A DNA stretch of 13,642 bases from Pseudomonadota bacterium (GTDB lineage Bacteria; Pseudomonadota; Alphaproteobacteria; Rhizobiales; Xanthobacteraceae), in assembly GCA_021779635.1 (NCBI GenBank), contig JAJYAH010000101.1:1-13642 (forward strand), in the 5' to 3' direction. Both the position numbers and the translations under genes were made by a program. This document shows, one piece after another, positions 6,851 through 13,642 of this stretch (its first letter is position 1; every line of letters begins with the position of its first letter). Below the pieces are notes generated by a model that did not search any database, was not told where the DNA came from, and saw nothing but the letters and a program-made list of their open reading frames with translations.

Positions 6851-7618
6851 ATGCCCGTCGAACTCACGACGCTCGACGACTGCGCGCTGCTGCGCCTGAA
6901 CCGGCCTGAGACGCTCAATGCGCTGTCGTTCCGCGTGCTGAAGGAGATATCGGACGCACTGACCGAAGTGGCGACCTGGAAGGTGCGCGCGCTGATCGTC
7001 ACCGGCGCCGGCGACAAGGCCTTCTGCGCCGGGGCGGACATCAAGGAGCTCGGCGGACGGCCGTTGATCGAGTGCAAGCGGGGAGCTGAAGTAGGCCAGG
7101 CGGCCTTCGCGAAGCTCGACCGGCTGCCGTTCGCTTCCGTCGCCGCCATCAACGGCTTCGCGTTTGGCGGCGGTCTGGAACTGGCGTTGGCCTGCACGTT
7201 CCGGCTCGGGACATCGAACGTGAAGCTCGGTCTCCCGGAGATCAAGCTCGGTCTCATTCCGGGATACGGCGGGACTCAGCGCCTGCCGCGGCTGATCGGG
7301 GAGGCGCGGGCGATGGAGATGATCATGCTCGGCCGGACCGTCGTGGCGGAGGAGGCGGCGCGCATCGGGCTGCTGCACCGGATCGTGGAAGGCAACGTCG
7401 TCGACGCCGCGCTGGCGTTTGCGCATGAATTCTCGTCCTACAGCCTTCTTGCGCAGCAGTTCGCCCGCGAGGCGGTGTCCCGTGCGCTCGACCTTCCGAT
7501 CCATGAAGGTCTGAAGATCGAGGCCGACCTCTCGACGTTGGCCTACGGGACCGCGGATGCCGTGGAAGGTATGGCGGCGTTTACCGAGAAGCGGAAACCG
7601 GAGTTCAAGGATGCGTAG
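6851..7618 (+). CDS. Enoyl-CoA hydratase (BadK/FadB-type crotonase)
   Basis: The 255-residue protein has both catalytic glutamates of true hydratases: Glu110 in 'GGGLELALAC' and Glu130 in 'LPEIKLGLIPGYGGTQRL'. They are 20 residues apart, as Glu119 and Glu139 are in E. coli FadB. The oxyanion pocket 'FCAGADI' (58-64) is present. It should add water to an alpha,beta-unsaturated CoA thioester; in the alicyclic pathway this is cyclohex-1-ene-carboxyl-CoA to the 2-hydroxy form, the BadK reaction. It lies 3 nt after the BadI-like gene and overlaps the SDR gene by 8 nt, so translational coupling is likely. The two neighbouring crotonases differ in active sites and therefore do different steps. Confidence 0.92.
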   Translation: MPVELTTLDDCALLRLNRPETLNALSFRVLKEISDALTEVATWKVRALIVTGAGDKAFCAGADIKELGGRPLIECKRGAEVGQAAFAKLDRLPFASVAAINGFAFGGGLELALACTFRLGTSNVKLGLPEIKLGLIPGYGGTQRLPRLIGEARAMEMIMLGRTVVAEEAARIGLLHRIVEGNVVDAALAFAHEFSSYSLLAQQFAREAVSRALDLPIHEGLKIEADLSTLAYGTADAVEGMAAFTEKRKPEFKDA

Positions 7619-8318
7619 CGGCCAGATCATCGTCACCGGCGCGAGCCGCGGCATCGGCGAGGCAATCGCGGTCGAGCTCGACCGTCGCGGCTTCGCCGTC
7701 GCCGGCCTGTCGCGCAGCGGCACCAGCGCCGTCGGCACGGGTTATGCCTGCGACATGACCGACGAGCGCGCCATCGCGGACGCGATCTCGAAGGTTGCGG
7801 CGGAGGGGCCGATCATAGGGCTTGTCAACAACGCCGGTGCCCATGAGGGAAAGCGAAGCGCCGAGCTTTCGCTCGTCGACTTCGAGACCACCATGCGGTT
7901 AAACGCCTCGGCGGTGATGGTCGCTTGCCGCGAGAGCTACCCGCACCTGAAGGCCGCCGGCGACGCGCTGATCGTCAACATTGGTTCGTTCTTCGACAAG
8001 CTCGCGGTGGTCGAGAACCTCGCCTATTGCGCGTCGAAGGCCGCGGTCGGGGCCATCACGCGCTGCCTCGCCGCCGAGTGGGCGCGCGACGGCGTCCGCG
8101 TGCTCGACGTCGCCCCCGGATATATCGAAACCGATCTTAACCGTGATTTTCTCGCCAGCGAGAAGATCCAGGCATGGCTGAAACGGCGCGTCCCGGCCGG
8201 TCGGGCGGGATCTCCACAGGAAGTGGCGCGGCTCGTCGGCGCGCTATACGCGGAGAACATCGCGTTCCTGACGGGTGAGACCATCTACATCGACGGCGGC
8301 CAGGGAGCCAACCACTAG
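7611..8318 (+). CDS. SDR-family 3-hydroxyacyl-CoA-type dehydrogenase (BadH-like)
   Basis: The protein is 235 residues from the ATG at 7611. It is a classical short-chain dehydrogenase: cofactor loop 'TGASRGIG' near the N-terminus, 'NNAG', the catalytic serine in 'NIGS', 'YCASK' (the YxxxK pair), and 'PGYIETD'. The frame is open upstream to 7557, but the earlier ATG lies deep in the hydratase gene and would add a basic, non-family tail; 7611 puts the cofactor loop where it belongs. The start overlaps the preceding stop by 8 nt. By analogy with BadH it would oxidise a 2-hydroxycycloalkane-carboxyl-CoA to the 2-keto form that the BadI-like enzyme cleaves. The exact substrate is inference; a reductase acting on another oxo compound is possible. 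Confidence 0.9.
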   Translation: MRSGQIIVTGASRGIGEAIAVELDRRGFAVAGLSRSGTSAVGTGYACDMTDERAIADAISKVAAEGPIIGLVNNAGAHEGKRSAELSLVDFETTMRLNASAVMVACRESYPHLKAAGDALIVNIGSFFDKLAVVENLAYCASKAAVGAITRCLAAEWARDGVRVLDVAPGYIETDLNRDFLASEKIQAWLKRRVPAGRAGSPQEVARLVGALYAENIAFLTGETIYIDGGQGANH

Positions 8319-9485
8319 ATGTCAATCTTCGACCAACTCGAACACGCCCGGAACTGGGATGAGGACGACAAGCTTATCCTGTCGCAGGTCGACCGGCTCT
8401 GTGCCGACGTAATCGCCCCGAACGCGAAGCATGCCGACACGACCGGTGAATTCCCGTGGGCGAACGTGAAGGCGATCAACGAGCTCGGCCTGAATGGCGT
8501 CTTCATTCCGGAGGACTTCGGCGGCGCTCCGATGTCGTTCCGCCTGTATCTGGCGATCGTGAAGCGCATTTCGGAAGCATGCGCGTCGACCGGCATCATC
8601 TACGCGACCAACTTCCACGCGATGAAGCCGTTGATCGAGTTTGGAACGACGGAACAGAAGGTACGGCTGCTGCCGTGCATCGCAGAAGGCGGCCTCGCGT
8701 CGCTGGCCATCACCGAGGAATCCGCGGGTTCAGACGCGACTGGTATGAAGACCCGTTTCACGCCTGACGGCGATGATATCGTGATCGACGGCTCAAAGAT
8801 ATTCATCACCAACGGCGACGTCGCCGATCGTATCCTGTTGTTCGGAAAGTTCGCTGGGATCGAGGATGCGAAGAAGGCGATCTCGGTGCTTGTGCTGGAG
8901 AAGGGCGCGCCCGGCTTCGAAGTGATCCGTCTTGAAGACAAGATGGGACACCGCGGATCTTCGACGGCATCGTTGCGGTTCGACGGCGTCCGTGTGTCGC
9001 GCGACAATCTGATCGGCGAGCCCGGGGACGGCCTGCGCATCCTTCTGGCCTCGCTCAACCGTTCGCGTCCGAGCGTCGCTGCTCACGCGATGGGCATCGC
9101 CATGGCCGCCTTCAAGGACATGACGGACTACATGAATGAGCGCAGACAATCAGGGCGCCGCATCGTGGACTTCCAGGCTAACCAGTTTATGCTGGCCGAT
9201 CTCGCCACCGATCTAGCCATGGCCGATAGCTGGCTCGACTACCTGGCCAGCCTGATCGATTTAGGGGCCAAGGATTTCGGCGTCGAAGCTTCGATGGCGA
9301 AGATGCGCGCGTCGGACCTCGCCATGCGCGCGGCGACCGACGCCGTGCAGATGTTCGGTGGCTATGGCTATTGCCGCGACTACCGCGTCGAGCGGCTGAT
9401 GCGCGACGCCAAGATCACGCAGATATGGGAGGGCACCAACCAGGTGCATCGACAGCTCATCGGCAGGAGTTTTGCGTCAAAATGA
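8319..9485 (+). CDS. Acyl-CoA dehydrogenase
   Basis: The 388-residue flavoenzyme has the usual length and order: helical N-terminal domain, FAD-contacting 'ITEESAGSDA' (131-140), beta-domain 'FITNGDVAD', and C-terminal 'QMFGGYGYCRDYRVERLMRD' (344-363). Glu371 in 'IWEGTNQ' occupies the position of the catalytic base of short-chain dehydrogenases. It would introduce an alpha,beta double bond into the CoA thioester made by the ligase, the reaction BadJ or AliB performs on cyclohexanecarboxyl-type substrates, passing electrons to an electron-transfer flavoprotein encoded elsewhere. Its ATG directly follows the SDR stop, and its own stop overlaps the next gene (ATGA), so it is fully within the operon. 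Chain length or ring preference cannot be told by eye. Confidence 0.94.
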   Translation: MSIFDQLEHARNWDEDDKLILSQVDRLCADVIAPNAKHADTTGEFPWANVKAINELGLNGVFIPEDFGGAPMSFRLYLAIVKRISEACASTGIIYATNFHAMKPLIEFGTTEQKVRLLPCIAEGGLASLAITEESAGSDATGMKTRFTPDGDDIVIDGSKIFITNGDVADRILLFGKFAGIEDAKKAISVLVLEKGAPGFEVIRLEDKMGHRGSSTASLRFDGVRVSRDNLIGEPGDGLRILLASLNRSRPSVAAHAMGIAMAAFKDMTDYMNERRQSGRRIVDFQANQFMLADLATDLAMADSWLDYLASLIDLGAKDFGVEASMAKMRASDLAMRAATDAVQMFGGYGYCRDYRVERLMRDAKITQIWEGTNQVHRQLIGRSFASK

Positions 9486-10363
9486 CGAAAGCAATCAAGA
9501 CGGTCGGCGTCTGCGGGGCGGCGGGCACCATGGGGGCGGGCATCGCGCTGGTCGCGGCGCGTGCCGGTTTCCGCACCATCTCCTACGACATGAAGAGCAA
9601 CGCGCTCGAGCGCGCCGCCAAGCAATCGGCGGCGTTCCTCGACAAGTCCGTCGCACGCGGAAAGCTTGAGGCCAGCGAGCGTGACGCCATCGTGGGCGCC
9701 ATGTCCCACGTCACTGATATCGCCGAACTGGGCAAATGCGACCTGATCATCGAGGCGGTGTTCGAAGACCTCGCGACGAAGCGCGACCTATTGAAGCGGC
9801 TCGACGAAGTCTGCGCCGAAGACGCGATCTTCGCGTCGAATACCTCGACGCTTTCGATCACGGAGATCGCGTCCGGATCGAAGTTGCCGGGGCGAGTGGT
9901 GGGAATGCATTTCTGTCTGCCCGCCCAGTTGATGAAACTGATCGAGATGTCTCCGGGCATCCTGACGTCGGACGAGACGTTCAGGACCGCATGGGAGTGG
10001 ACGAAGGCCTGCGGCCAGATTCCCGTCAAGACGCAGGACAAGCCGGGCTTCATCCTGAACGCGCTCCTGGTGCCTTTCAACAACGACGCCATCCGTGCGG
10101 TCGAGGCCGGCATCGCCACCGCGGCGGATGTCGACAAGGCGATCAAGACCGGTCTCGGCTACAAGATGGGTCCGCTCGAACTGATCGACCTGATCGGGCT
10201 CGATACTCAGGTCCGCCTTTGCGAGGCCTTCTATCCGATCACGCTGGATCCGCGGGCGGCCACGCCCCCCTTGTTGAGGCGGATGGTGGCCGCGGGCCTG
10301 CTCGGACGCAAGTCCGGACGGGGCTTCTTCGACTACAAAGGCAACGCGATGTTTGGAGCTTGA
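9482..10363 (+). CDS. 3-hydroxyacyl-CoA dehydrogenase, NAD-binding catalytic protein
   Basis: The 293-residue protein has an N-terminal Rossmann domain and a helical C-terminal domain. Ser122 ('SNTSTLS'), His143 ('GMHF'), Glu155 ('KLIEM') and Asn193 ('PGFILN') occupy the catalytic positions with the same spacing as Ser137, His158, Glu170 and Asn208 of the human enzyme. Two oddities: the glycine loop reads 'GVCGAAGTMGAG', with one residue more than the usual GAGTMG form, and the usual 'HFFNP' is 'HFCLP'. It should oxidise a 3-hydroxyacyl-CoA with NAD, perhaps after ring opening, since the SDR could serve the ring alcohol. The frame is open upstream to 9371 inside the acyl-CoA dehydrogenase; the ATGA overlap start at 9482 gives the family N-terminus. 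The next gene, 4 nt on, looks like the missing second half of a PaaH-type enzyme. Confidence 0.92.
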   Translation: MTKAIKTVGVCGAAGTMGAGIALVAARAGFRTISYDMKSNALERAAKQSAAFLDKSVARGKLEASERDAIVGAMSHVTDIAELGKCDLIIEAVFEDLATKRDLLKRLDEVCAEDAIFASNTSTLSITEIASGSKLPGRVVGMHFCLPAQLMKLIEMSPGILTSDETFRTAWEWTKACGQIPVKTQDKPGFILNALLVPFNNDAIRAVEAGIATAADVDKAIKTGLGYKMGPLELIDLIGLDTQVRLCEAFYPITLDPRAATPPLLRRMVAAGLLGRKSGRGFFDYKGNAMFGA

Positions 10364-10367
10364 GCCG

Positions 10368-11006
10368 ATGACCTATGCCATGATTCAGAGCGGCCCGAGC
10401 CGGTCCTTCCCAGAAGGCGATGCGTTCCTTTCTGGAGCGTCGGGAGAGAAGGACGCCGATGTCCTGGTCCGTTGCGGAGTTCCTTTTGCCTTGGACCCCA
10501 GCAAGAAGGCGATCCTCATCGAACTCGGCAACGAGAGCCTCGCGGAGCATATCGGCGATGACAGCGCTCACACGAACGTGCTCGGCTTCGCGCGGTACCG
10601 CAACGGTGACGATGCGCCGTCGAAGCTGATCGAACTAGTCCGACCGATCTCGGCGTCGGACGCGGCCGTCGCGGCTGCTACCGACCTCTTCGCGAAAGCG
10701 GGCTTCGAAGTCGTGGTTTCCGCGGATCAGATCGGCCGGATCATCAACCGGCTGGTGATCCCGAAGTACAACGCGGCCTTGCGTTTCCTCGACGAAGGAC
10801 TGGCTACGCAGTCGGACATGGATCTCACGTGCAAGCTCGGCCTAGGTTATCCGGACGGTCCTCTCGAGCGCATCTTCCGCGGCGGCATGGCACGGCATTT
10901 CGACGTGACGCATGCGTTGTTCGAGACCTACGGAACGCCGGCCTACGCGGCTCCGCGACGCGCGATCGTCGCGAAGAACGCCGACAAGGGTAGAAGCGGT
11001 AATTGA
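10368..11006 (+). CDS. Stand-alone 3-hydroxyacyl-CoA dehydrogenase C-terminal domain protein
   Basis: The 212-residue product has no glycine-rich NAD loop and lacks the catalytic Ser/His motifs. From about residue 86 it follows the 3-hydroxyacyl-CoA dehydrogenase C-terminal pattern: 'SKLIELVRP', 'FEVVVSADQIGRIINRLV' (113-130), 'NAALRFLDEGLATQSDMD' and 'GLGYPDGPLE' (158-166). Its first 85 residues resemble the degenerate linker region that precedes the second C-terminal domain in long PaaH-type dehydrogenases (about 500 residues). Added to the 293-residue neighbour the total is 505, so the pair looks like a PaaH-type enzyme encoded as two proteins. It probably binds its partner or the acyl-CoA rather than catalysing alone (inference). 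A start at 10353 is possible, but 10368 is better spaced after the previous stop. Confidence 0.8.
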   Translation: MTYAMIQSGPSRSFPEGDAFLSGASGEKDADVLVRCGVPFALDPSKKAILIELGNESLAEHIGDDSAHTNVLGFARYRNGDDAPSKLIELVRPISASDAAVAAATDLFAKAGFEVVVSADQIGRIINRLVIPKYNAALRFLDEGLATQSDMDLTCKLGLGYPDGPLERIFRGGMARHFDVTHALFETYGTPAYAAPRRAIVAKNADKGRSGN

Positions 11007-11040
11007 TCGCTTCGGAGCGGAAGCAATCTGGAGTCTGAGC

Positions 11041-11466
11041 ATGGCTTCCCGTGATCTCCGAGACGCGCTTGGCGGCCACTTGCCCGAAGGATTTCACTTC
11101 GGAGACGTCTTGGGAATGCGCAGGACCAAGGCGATCGCGGGTGAAGCCTGTTTCGAGATCGAGATCGGTCCTGAGCATCTCAACCGCCACGGCAGCGTCC
11201 ATGGAGGCGTCCTCATGGCGATGTTGGACACCGCAGGGCTGTGGACCATCTCCGATCCGGACGACGAGGCGGCGCCGAAAGCGGTGACGGTTTCGCTGAA
11301 TTGCAGTTTTGTCGGACGATCGGAACCCGGCGACTCCAGCATTCGTGCGACGGGGCGGATCTCGAAGCAGGGCCGCAGGACATACTTCGCTTCGATTGTC
11401 GCCGAGAGCCAACCGAGTGGACAACTCGTCGCGACGGGGCAGGGGGTCTACAGCAAGATCGCCTGA
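11041..11466 (+). CDS. PaaI-type hotdog-fold acyl-CoA thioesterase
   Basis: The 141-residue protein has the PaaI-family signature 'NRHGSVHGGVLMAMLDTAG' near residues 48-66, including the HGG loop and the Asp that positions the nucleophilic water, followed by 'VSLNCSFVG' and 'ATGRISKQGRRTYF'. Such tetrameric enzymes hydrolyse CoA thioesters and often act as a safety valve that frees CoA from dead-end intermediates. Here it would protect CoA pools in the alicyclic pathway (inference). It is the last plus-strand gene, 34 bp after the previous stop, with GGAG seven nt before the ATG. The frame is open upstream to 10912, but that part overlaps the preceding gene and does not resemble the family. 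It converges with the regulator at 11568. Confidence 0.9.
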   Translation: MASRDLRDALGGHLPEGFHFGDVLGMRRTKAIAGEACFEIEIGPEHLNRHGSVHGGVLMAMLDTAGLWTISDPDDEAAPKAVTVSLNCSFVGRSEPGDSSIRATGRISKQGRRTYFASIVAESQPSGQLVATGQGVYSKIA

Positions 11467-11567
11467 CCGATCCGACCACGTTGACCGACGCCGAGACGTC
11501 CGCCTGGCGTGCCGGCTGCTGCATCGTCCGATCCCGGTCGCCGGGGGCTGCGCGACGCCGGCCTCGC
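11467..11567. other. Convergent intergenic region
   Basis: This 101-bp gap separates the thioesterase and regulator stops. It is GC-rich and holds one small hairpin, CCCGG-TCG-CCGGG at 11533-11545, with no T tract on either side. It may act as a weak two-way terminator, but I see no convincing intrinsic terminator. Confidence 0.3.
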
Positions 11568-13220
11568 CTACGGCTCGTTCATCTCGGAAAGCTTTCGATA
11601 CAGGTAGGATCGCGAAATTCCGAGACTTTCGGCGGCGCGCTTCTTGTTGCCCTTGTGGCGAGCAAGTGCCTCCCGGATCCCTTTCGTTTCGACCTTGTCA
11701 AGCATCGTCCGCAGCCCGTCGTTGGTCGTCGCGGACAGGGCGTCAACCGTCGTCGGCTGCACTCGGATCAGTTGCTCGGCCTTCGCCTCAGTCAGATCGT
11801 GGACCATGATGGTCGTCCCGTCGCAGAAAGCAAAAGCGCGTTCGATCTCATGTTGGAGTTGACGGATATTGCCGGGCCAGGGTCTCTCCATCAGCGCCGT
11901 CAAGGCGTCCTCGTCTATTGACGGCGTCGGACGCGCGTGCCGATAGGCGATGCTTTCGAGGAATTTCGAGGCCAGCAGCGGAATGTCCTCGATCCGCTCC
12001 CGCAGGGGAGGCAGCGTGACCACGATCGGCGATATCCTGTAGAACAGGTCGAGGCGAAAGGTGCCGGCTTCGACCAAGGACTGAAGATCCCTGTTCGTTG
12101 CCGAAATCAGCCGGAAATCCAGTTGACGCGGCGTGTCCCCGCCGACGCGTTCGACGATCCGGTCCTGGAGCACGCGTAGCAACTTCGCCTGAACTTCGAG
12201 CGGCATGTCGCCGATTTCGTCGAGGAAAATGATGCCCTCGGTGGCCTGCTCGAATTTGCCTTTCCGGCCCTTCTTGTCGGCGCCGGTGAAGGCTCCCGGT
12301 TCGTATCCGAACAGTTCGGACTCTACGAGGGTCTGAGGCATCGCCGCGGCGTTCACCGCCACCATGGGGTTATCCCTTCGCGGGCTCAGACGATGCAGCG
12401 CGTGAGCGACCAACTCCTTGCCGGTACCGCTCTCGCCGCGGATCAGCACGGGAATCTCCAGAGGTGCGATCTTTACGATCTCGGTGCGAAGCCGTTGCAC
12501 AGCGGGACTGTTCCCCACGATGCTGTCCAAGCCGTACTTCTGCGACTTGAGAGTTTCGGATTCTCGTTTGTAGAACTCGACCTGTCCTTCCAGAGCTCGA
12601 ATCCGCGCATTCAGTATGGCGAGTTGTTCGGGTCCCTTGAACATCACGCGGCCATAGGCTCCGAGCACCTTGTCCTTTCGGCGAATGGGGATTCTTGAAA
12701 CTATTCTGTCTGACCCTCGCATGTGCTGCATTGTGCCGACTTCCGCCTTGCCGCTTTTCACGACTTTATGAAGCCGTGTTCCTTCCACGACATCCTCGAT
12801 CGGTCGCGTTCTGGCCTCTCCCGGATTGAGGCCGAAAAAGCGTTCATGGAGCGGCGACATGTAGGATATGCGCGCCTTTTCATCGACGATAATCATGCCT
12901 TCGAAGGGGTCTGTCAGAAGTTGTTCCATCATGTCCCAGGCGAAATCGACGCTAGTCAGAAAGCTGATGACAGCGTCGCCCGGAGAGTCGCTGATGATCA
13001 GGACGTCGTGGCCAGTGACGGACATCACAAGGACGATGTAGGCGTGACGATCCAGCGTGAGCGGATTGACGCGACGGGTTCGTGCTTCGCTTATCCAACC
13101 GGGATCAAGCGCCAGGCTTTTGAGTCGAGTATCGGTCCCGATTCCGCTCGAGTGGAGGATACTGATCCCGTCCGACAGGATAAGTCCTTGGCGATCCCGA
13201 TTGCCGTCATAAGGTATCAT
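11568..13220 (-). CDS. Sigma54-dependent transcriptional activator with PAS domain (EBP2)
   Basis: The protein is 550 residues from the ATG at 13220. Order: an unassigned N-terminal region (1-100), a PAS-like domain (about 102-197, 'MIIVDEKARISYMSPLHERFF'), a coiled linker (198-227), the AAA+ domain with Walker A GESGTGKE (262-269), GAFTGA sigma54-contact loop (309-314), Walker B 'IIFLDE' (330-335), the 'FRLDLFYR' arginine-finger region and sensor II 'WPGNIRQL', then a Fis-type helix-turn-helix (about 519-549, 'KKRAAESLGISRSYLYRKL'). It lacks a phosphoreceiver domain, so it likely senses a ligand, perhaps a pathway CoA thioester. All motifs needed for activity are intact, unlike EBP1. I prefer 13220 to the open frame at 13325: AAGGG lies 6 nt before it, and the longer form would run through the operator-like sites. 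It is the likely activator of the three sigma54 promoters. Confidence 0.93.
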   Translation of the reverse strand: MIPYDGNRDRQGLILSDGISILHSSGIGTDTRLKSLALDPGWISEARTRRVNPLTLDRHAYIVLVMSVTGHDVLIISDSPGDAVISFLTSVDFAWDMMEQLLTDPFEGMIIVDEKARISYMSPLHERFFGLNPGEARTRPIEDVVEGTRLHKVVKSGKAEVGTMQHMRGSDRIVSRIPIRRKDKVLGAYGRVMFKGPEQLAILNARIRALEGQVEFYKRESETLKSQKYGLDSIVGNSPAVQRLRTEIVKIAPLEIPVLIRGESGTGKELVAHALHRLSPRRDNPMVAVNAAAMPQTLVESELFGYEPGAFTGADKKGRKGKFEQATEGIIFLDEIGDMPLEVQAKLLRVLQDRIVERVGGDTPRQLDFRLISATNRDLQSLVEAGTFRLDLFYRISPIVVTLPPLRERIEDIPLLASKFLESIAYRHARPTPSIDEDALTALMERPWPGNIRQLQHEIERAFAFCDGTTIMVHDLTEAKAEQLIRVQPTTVDALSATTNDGLRTMLDKVETKGIREALARHKGNKKRAAESLGISRSYLYRKLSEMNEP

Positions 13221-13242
13221 AGTCCGCCCTTGCTCTCCCTGT

Positions 13243-13261
13243 GTGTATTTGTTGGGGACAG
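13243..13261. promoter_or_regulatory. Copy of the 19-bp operator upstream of EBP2 (site 4)
   Basis: GTGTATTTGTTGGGGACAG matches site 1 (1079-1097) at 15 of 19 positions with identical arm spacing. It lies 23 bp upstream of the EBP2 start codon, a location suited to autoregulation of the regulator gene. No sigma54 promoter is visible on the minus strand here, so repression of a sigma70 promoter is more likely than activation (inference). Confidence 0.55.
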
Positions 13262-13306
13262 CTAACCACGTAAGGAGATGGCGGTTCAAGGGCGCCAAAA
13301 GAACGC

Positions 13307-13325
13307 GTGTCTGCATTGAGGACAA
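13307..13325. promoter_or_regulatory. Copy of the 19-bp operator upstream of EBP2 (site 5)
   Basis: GTGTCTGCATTGAGGACAA matches site 1 at 14 of 19 positions, with the core 'TTGAGGACA' identical. It lies 87 bp upstream of the EBP2 start, 64 bp from site 4 (about six helical turns). The two sites could be bound cooperatively. Confidence 0.55.
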
Positions 13326-13354
13326 CGCATCGCCGAATAGGTTGCGCCCCGGCT

Positions 13355-13642
13355 CTAGGCTTTCCAGGCTCCAATTTCCTTCAAAGACTGAAGGGTTCCC
13401 GGATCGAGCCAGTCGGCCAGTGCCTCGTCGGCAGTGTTCTGTGCGCTGGGGGCCAGCGGGGTTTCGGGAGCGCTGCGGCTGAACCGCGGCGCGGGGGCAG
13501 GTTGGATGACACCGTCGAGCTCAATGAAAGACTTCCGAGCGGCCAGGTGAGGATCGGCGAACGCTTCTTCCAGGGAATTAATTATCGTCGCGCAGCAGTC
13601 CGTGCCGTCGAATACGGCCCGCCATGCCTCGGCAGATCGGAA
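13355..13642 (-). CDS. CaiB/BaiF family (alpha-methylacyl-CoA racemase-like) protein, C-terminal part
   Basis: The minus strand is open from the window edge to a TAG at 13355-13357 and encodes 95 residues. The pattern 'FDGTDCCATIINSLEEAF' followed by 'ADPHLAARKSF' and 'IQPAPAPRFS' is the typical C-terminus of alpha-methylacyl-CoA racemase/CaiB proteins. The operon's own member has the matching 'FAGKDVCCSIVASLKDAVADPHVAARG'. The N-terminus and any catalytic residues lie outside the window, so racemase or transferase activity cannot be judged. Its stop is 135 bp upstream of the EBP2 start, in the same direction, so it could share a transcript with the regulator, although the operator-like sites lie between them. 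Confidence 0.85.
   Translation of the reverse strand, partial: FRSAEAWRAVFDGTDCCATIINSLEEAFADPHLAARKSFIELDGVIQPAPAPRFSRSAPETPLAPSAQNTADEALADWLDPGTLQSLKEIGAWKA

Noticed and set aside
10888..10903. Sigma54-like TGGCACGGCATTTCGA
   Set aside because: The -12 GC is missing (TTTCG instead of TTGC) and it lies inside a coding region.
11533..11545. Intrinsic terminator between convergent genes
   Set aside because: The stem is only 5 bp with a 3-nt loop and no following T tract, so it is noted only as a weak hairpin.
13221..13325. Longer EBP2 start at 13325
   Set aside because: It would encode 35 extra residues with no family resemblance and would cover both operator-like sites. The ATG at 13220 has a usable AAGGG.
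1..13642. Insertion sequence, transposase, integrase, CRISPR, tRNA
   Set aside because: Despite the duplications and deletions, no transposase, terminal repeats, repeat-spacer pattern or tRNA-like sequence was recognised on either strand.

Overview
The window looks like a piece of a GC-rich alphaproteobacterial genome, most likely Bradyrhizobium/Rhodopseudomonas-like. That placement is an inference from codon use, from the Bug-type solute-binding protein, and from enzymes resembling the anaerobic cyclohexanecarboxylate (Bad) enzymes of Rhodopseudomonas palustris. No 16S or other marker is present to confirm it.

Layout. Bases 1-1071 (minus strand) hold a decayed sigma54 enhancer-binding protein (EBP) gene, broken by frameshifts and by a stop codon inside its Walker A motif. 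Bases 1072-1277 are a control region with a 19-bp palindrome, two weaker copies of it, and a consensus -24/-12 sigma54 promoter. Bases 1278-1937 hold a remnant of an acyl-CoA ligase gene with an in-frame internal deletion and a lost C-terminus. Bases 1934-2902 encode an intact periplasmic Bug/TctC-type solute-binding protein with its own sigma54 promoter. From 2968 a third sigma54 promoter leads into a tightly packed plus-strand operon reaching 11466: acyl-CoA ligase, CaiB/alpha-methylacyl-CoA racemase family protein, a quinone oxidoreductase remnant, a BadI/MenB-like ring-cleavage crotonase, an enoyl-CoA hydratase, an SDR dehydrogenase, an acyl-CoA dehydrogenase, a 3-hydroxyacyl-CoA dehydrogenase split over two genes, and a PaaI-type thioesterase. 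Convergent to it on the minus strand is an intact EBP (11568-13220), a paralogue of the broken one. Its upstream region carries two further copies of the 19-bp motif. The right edge holds the C-terminal part of a second CaiB-family gene (minus strand).

How the genes could work together (inference). The Bug protein captures a carboxylic acid in the periplasm. The ligase makes its CoA thioester and the racemase-like protein may set the alpha-carbon configuration. The acyl-CoA dehydrogenase, hydratase and SDR (or 3-hydroxyacyl-CoA dehydrogenase) then produce a 2-ketocycloalkane-carboxyl-CoA. The BadI-like enzyme opens this ring by hydrolysis, which would explain why no thiolase lies in the cluster. 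The EBP, with sigma54, would switch on the three -24/-12 promoters. The substrate is unknown; an alicyclic or monoterpene-type acid is the best guess.

The duplicated and broken EBP and ligase genes show that the left end has been rearranged. No RNA genes, CRISPR arrays, insertion sequences or integration sites were recognised.
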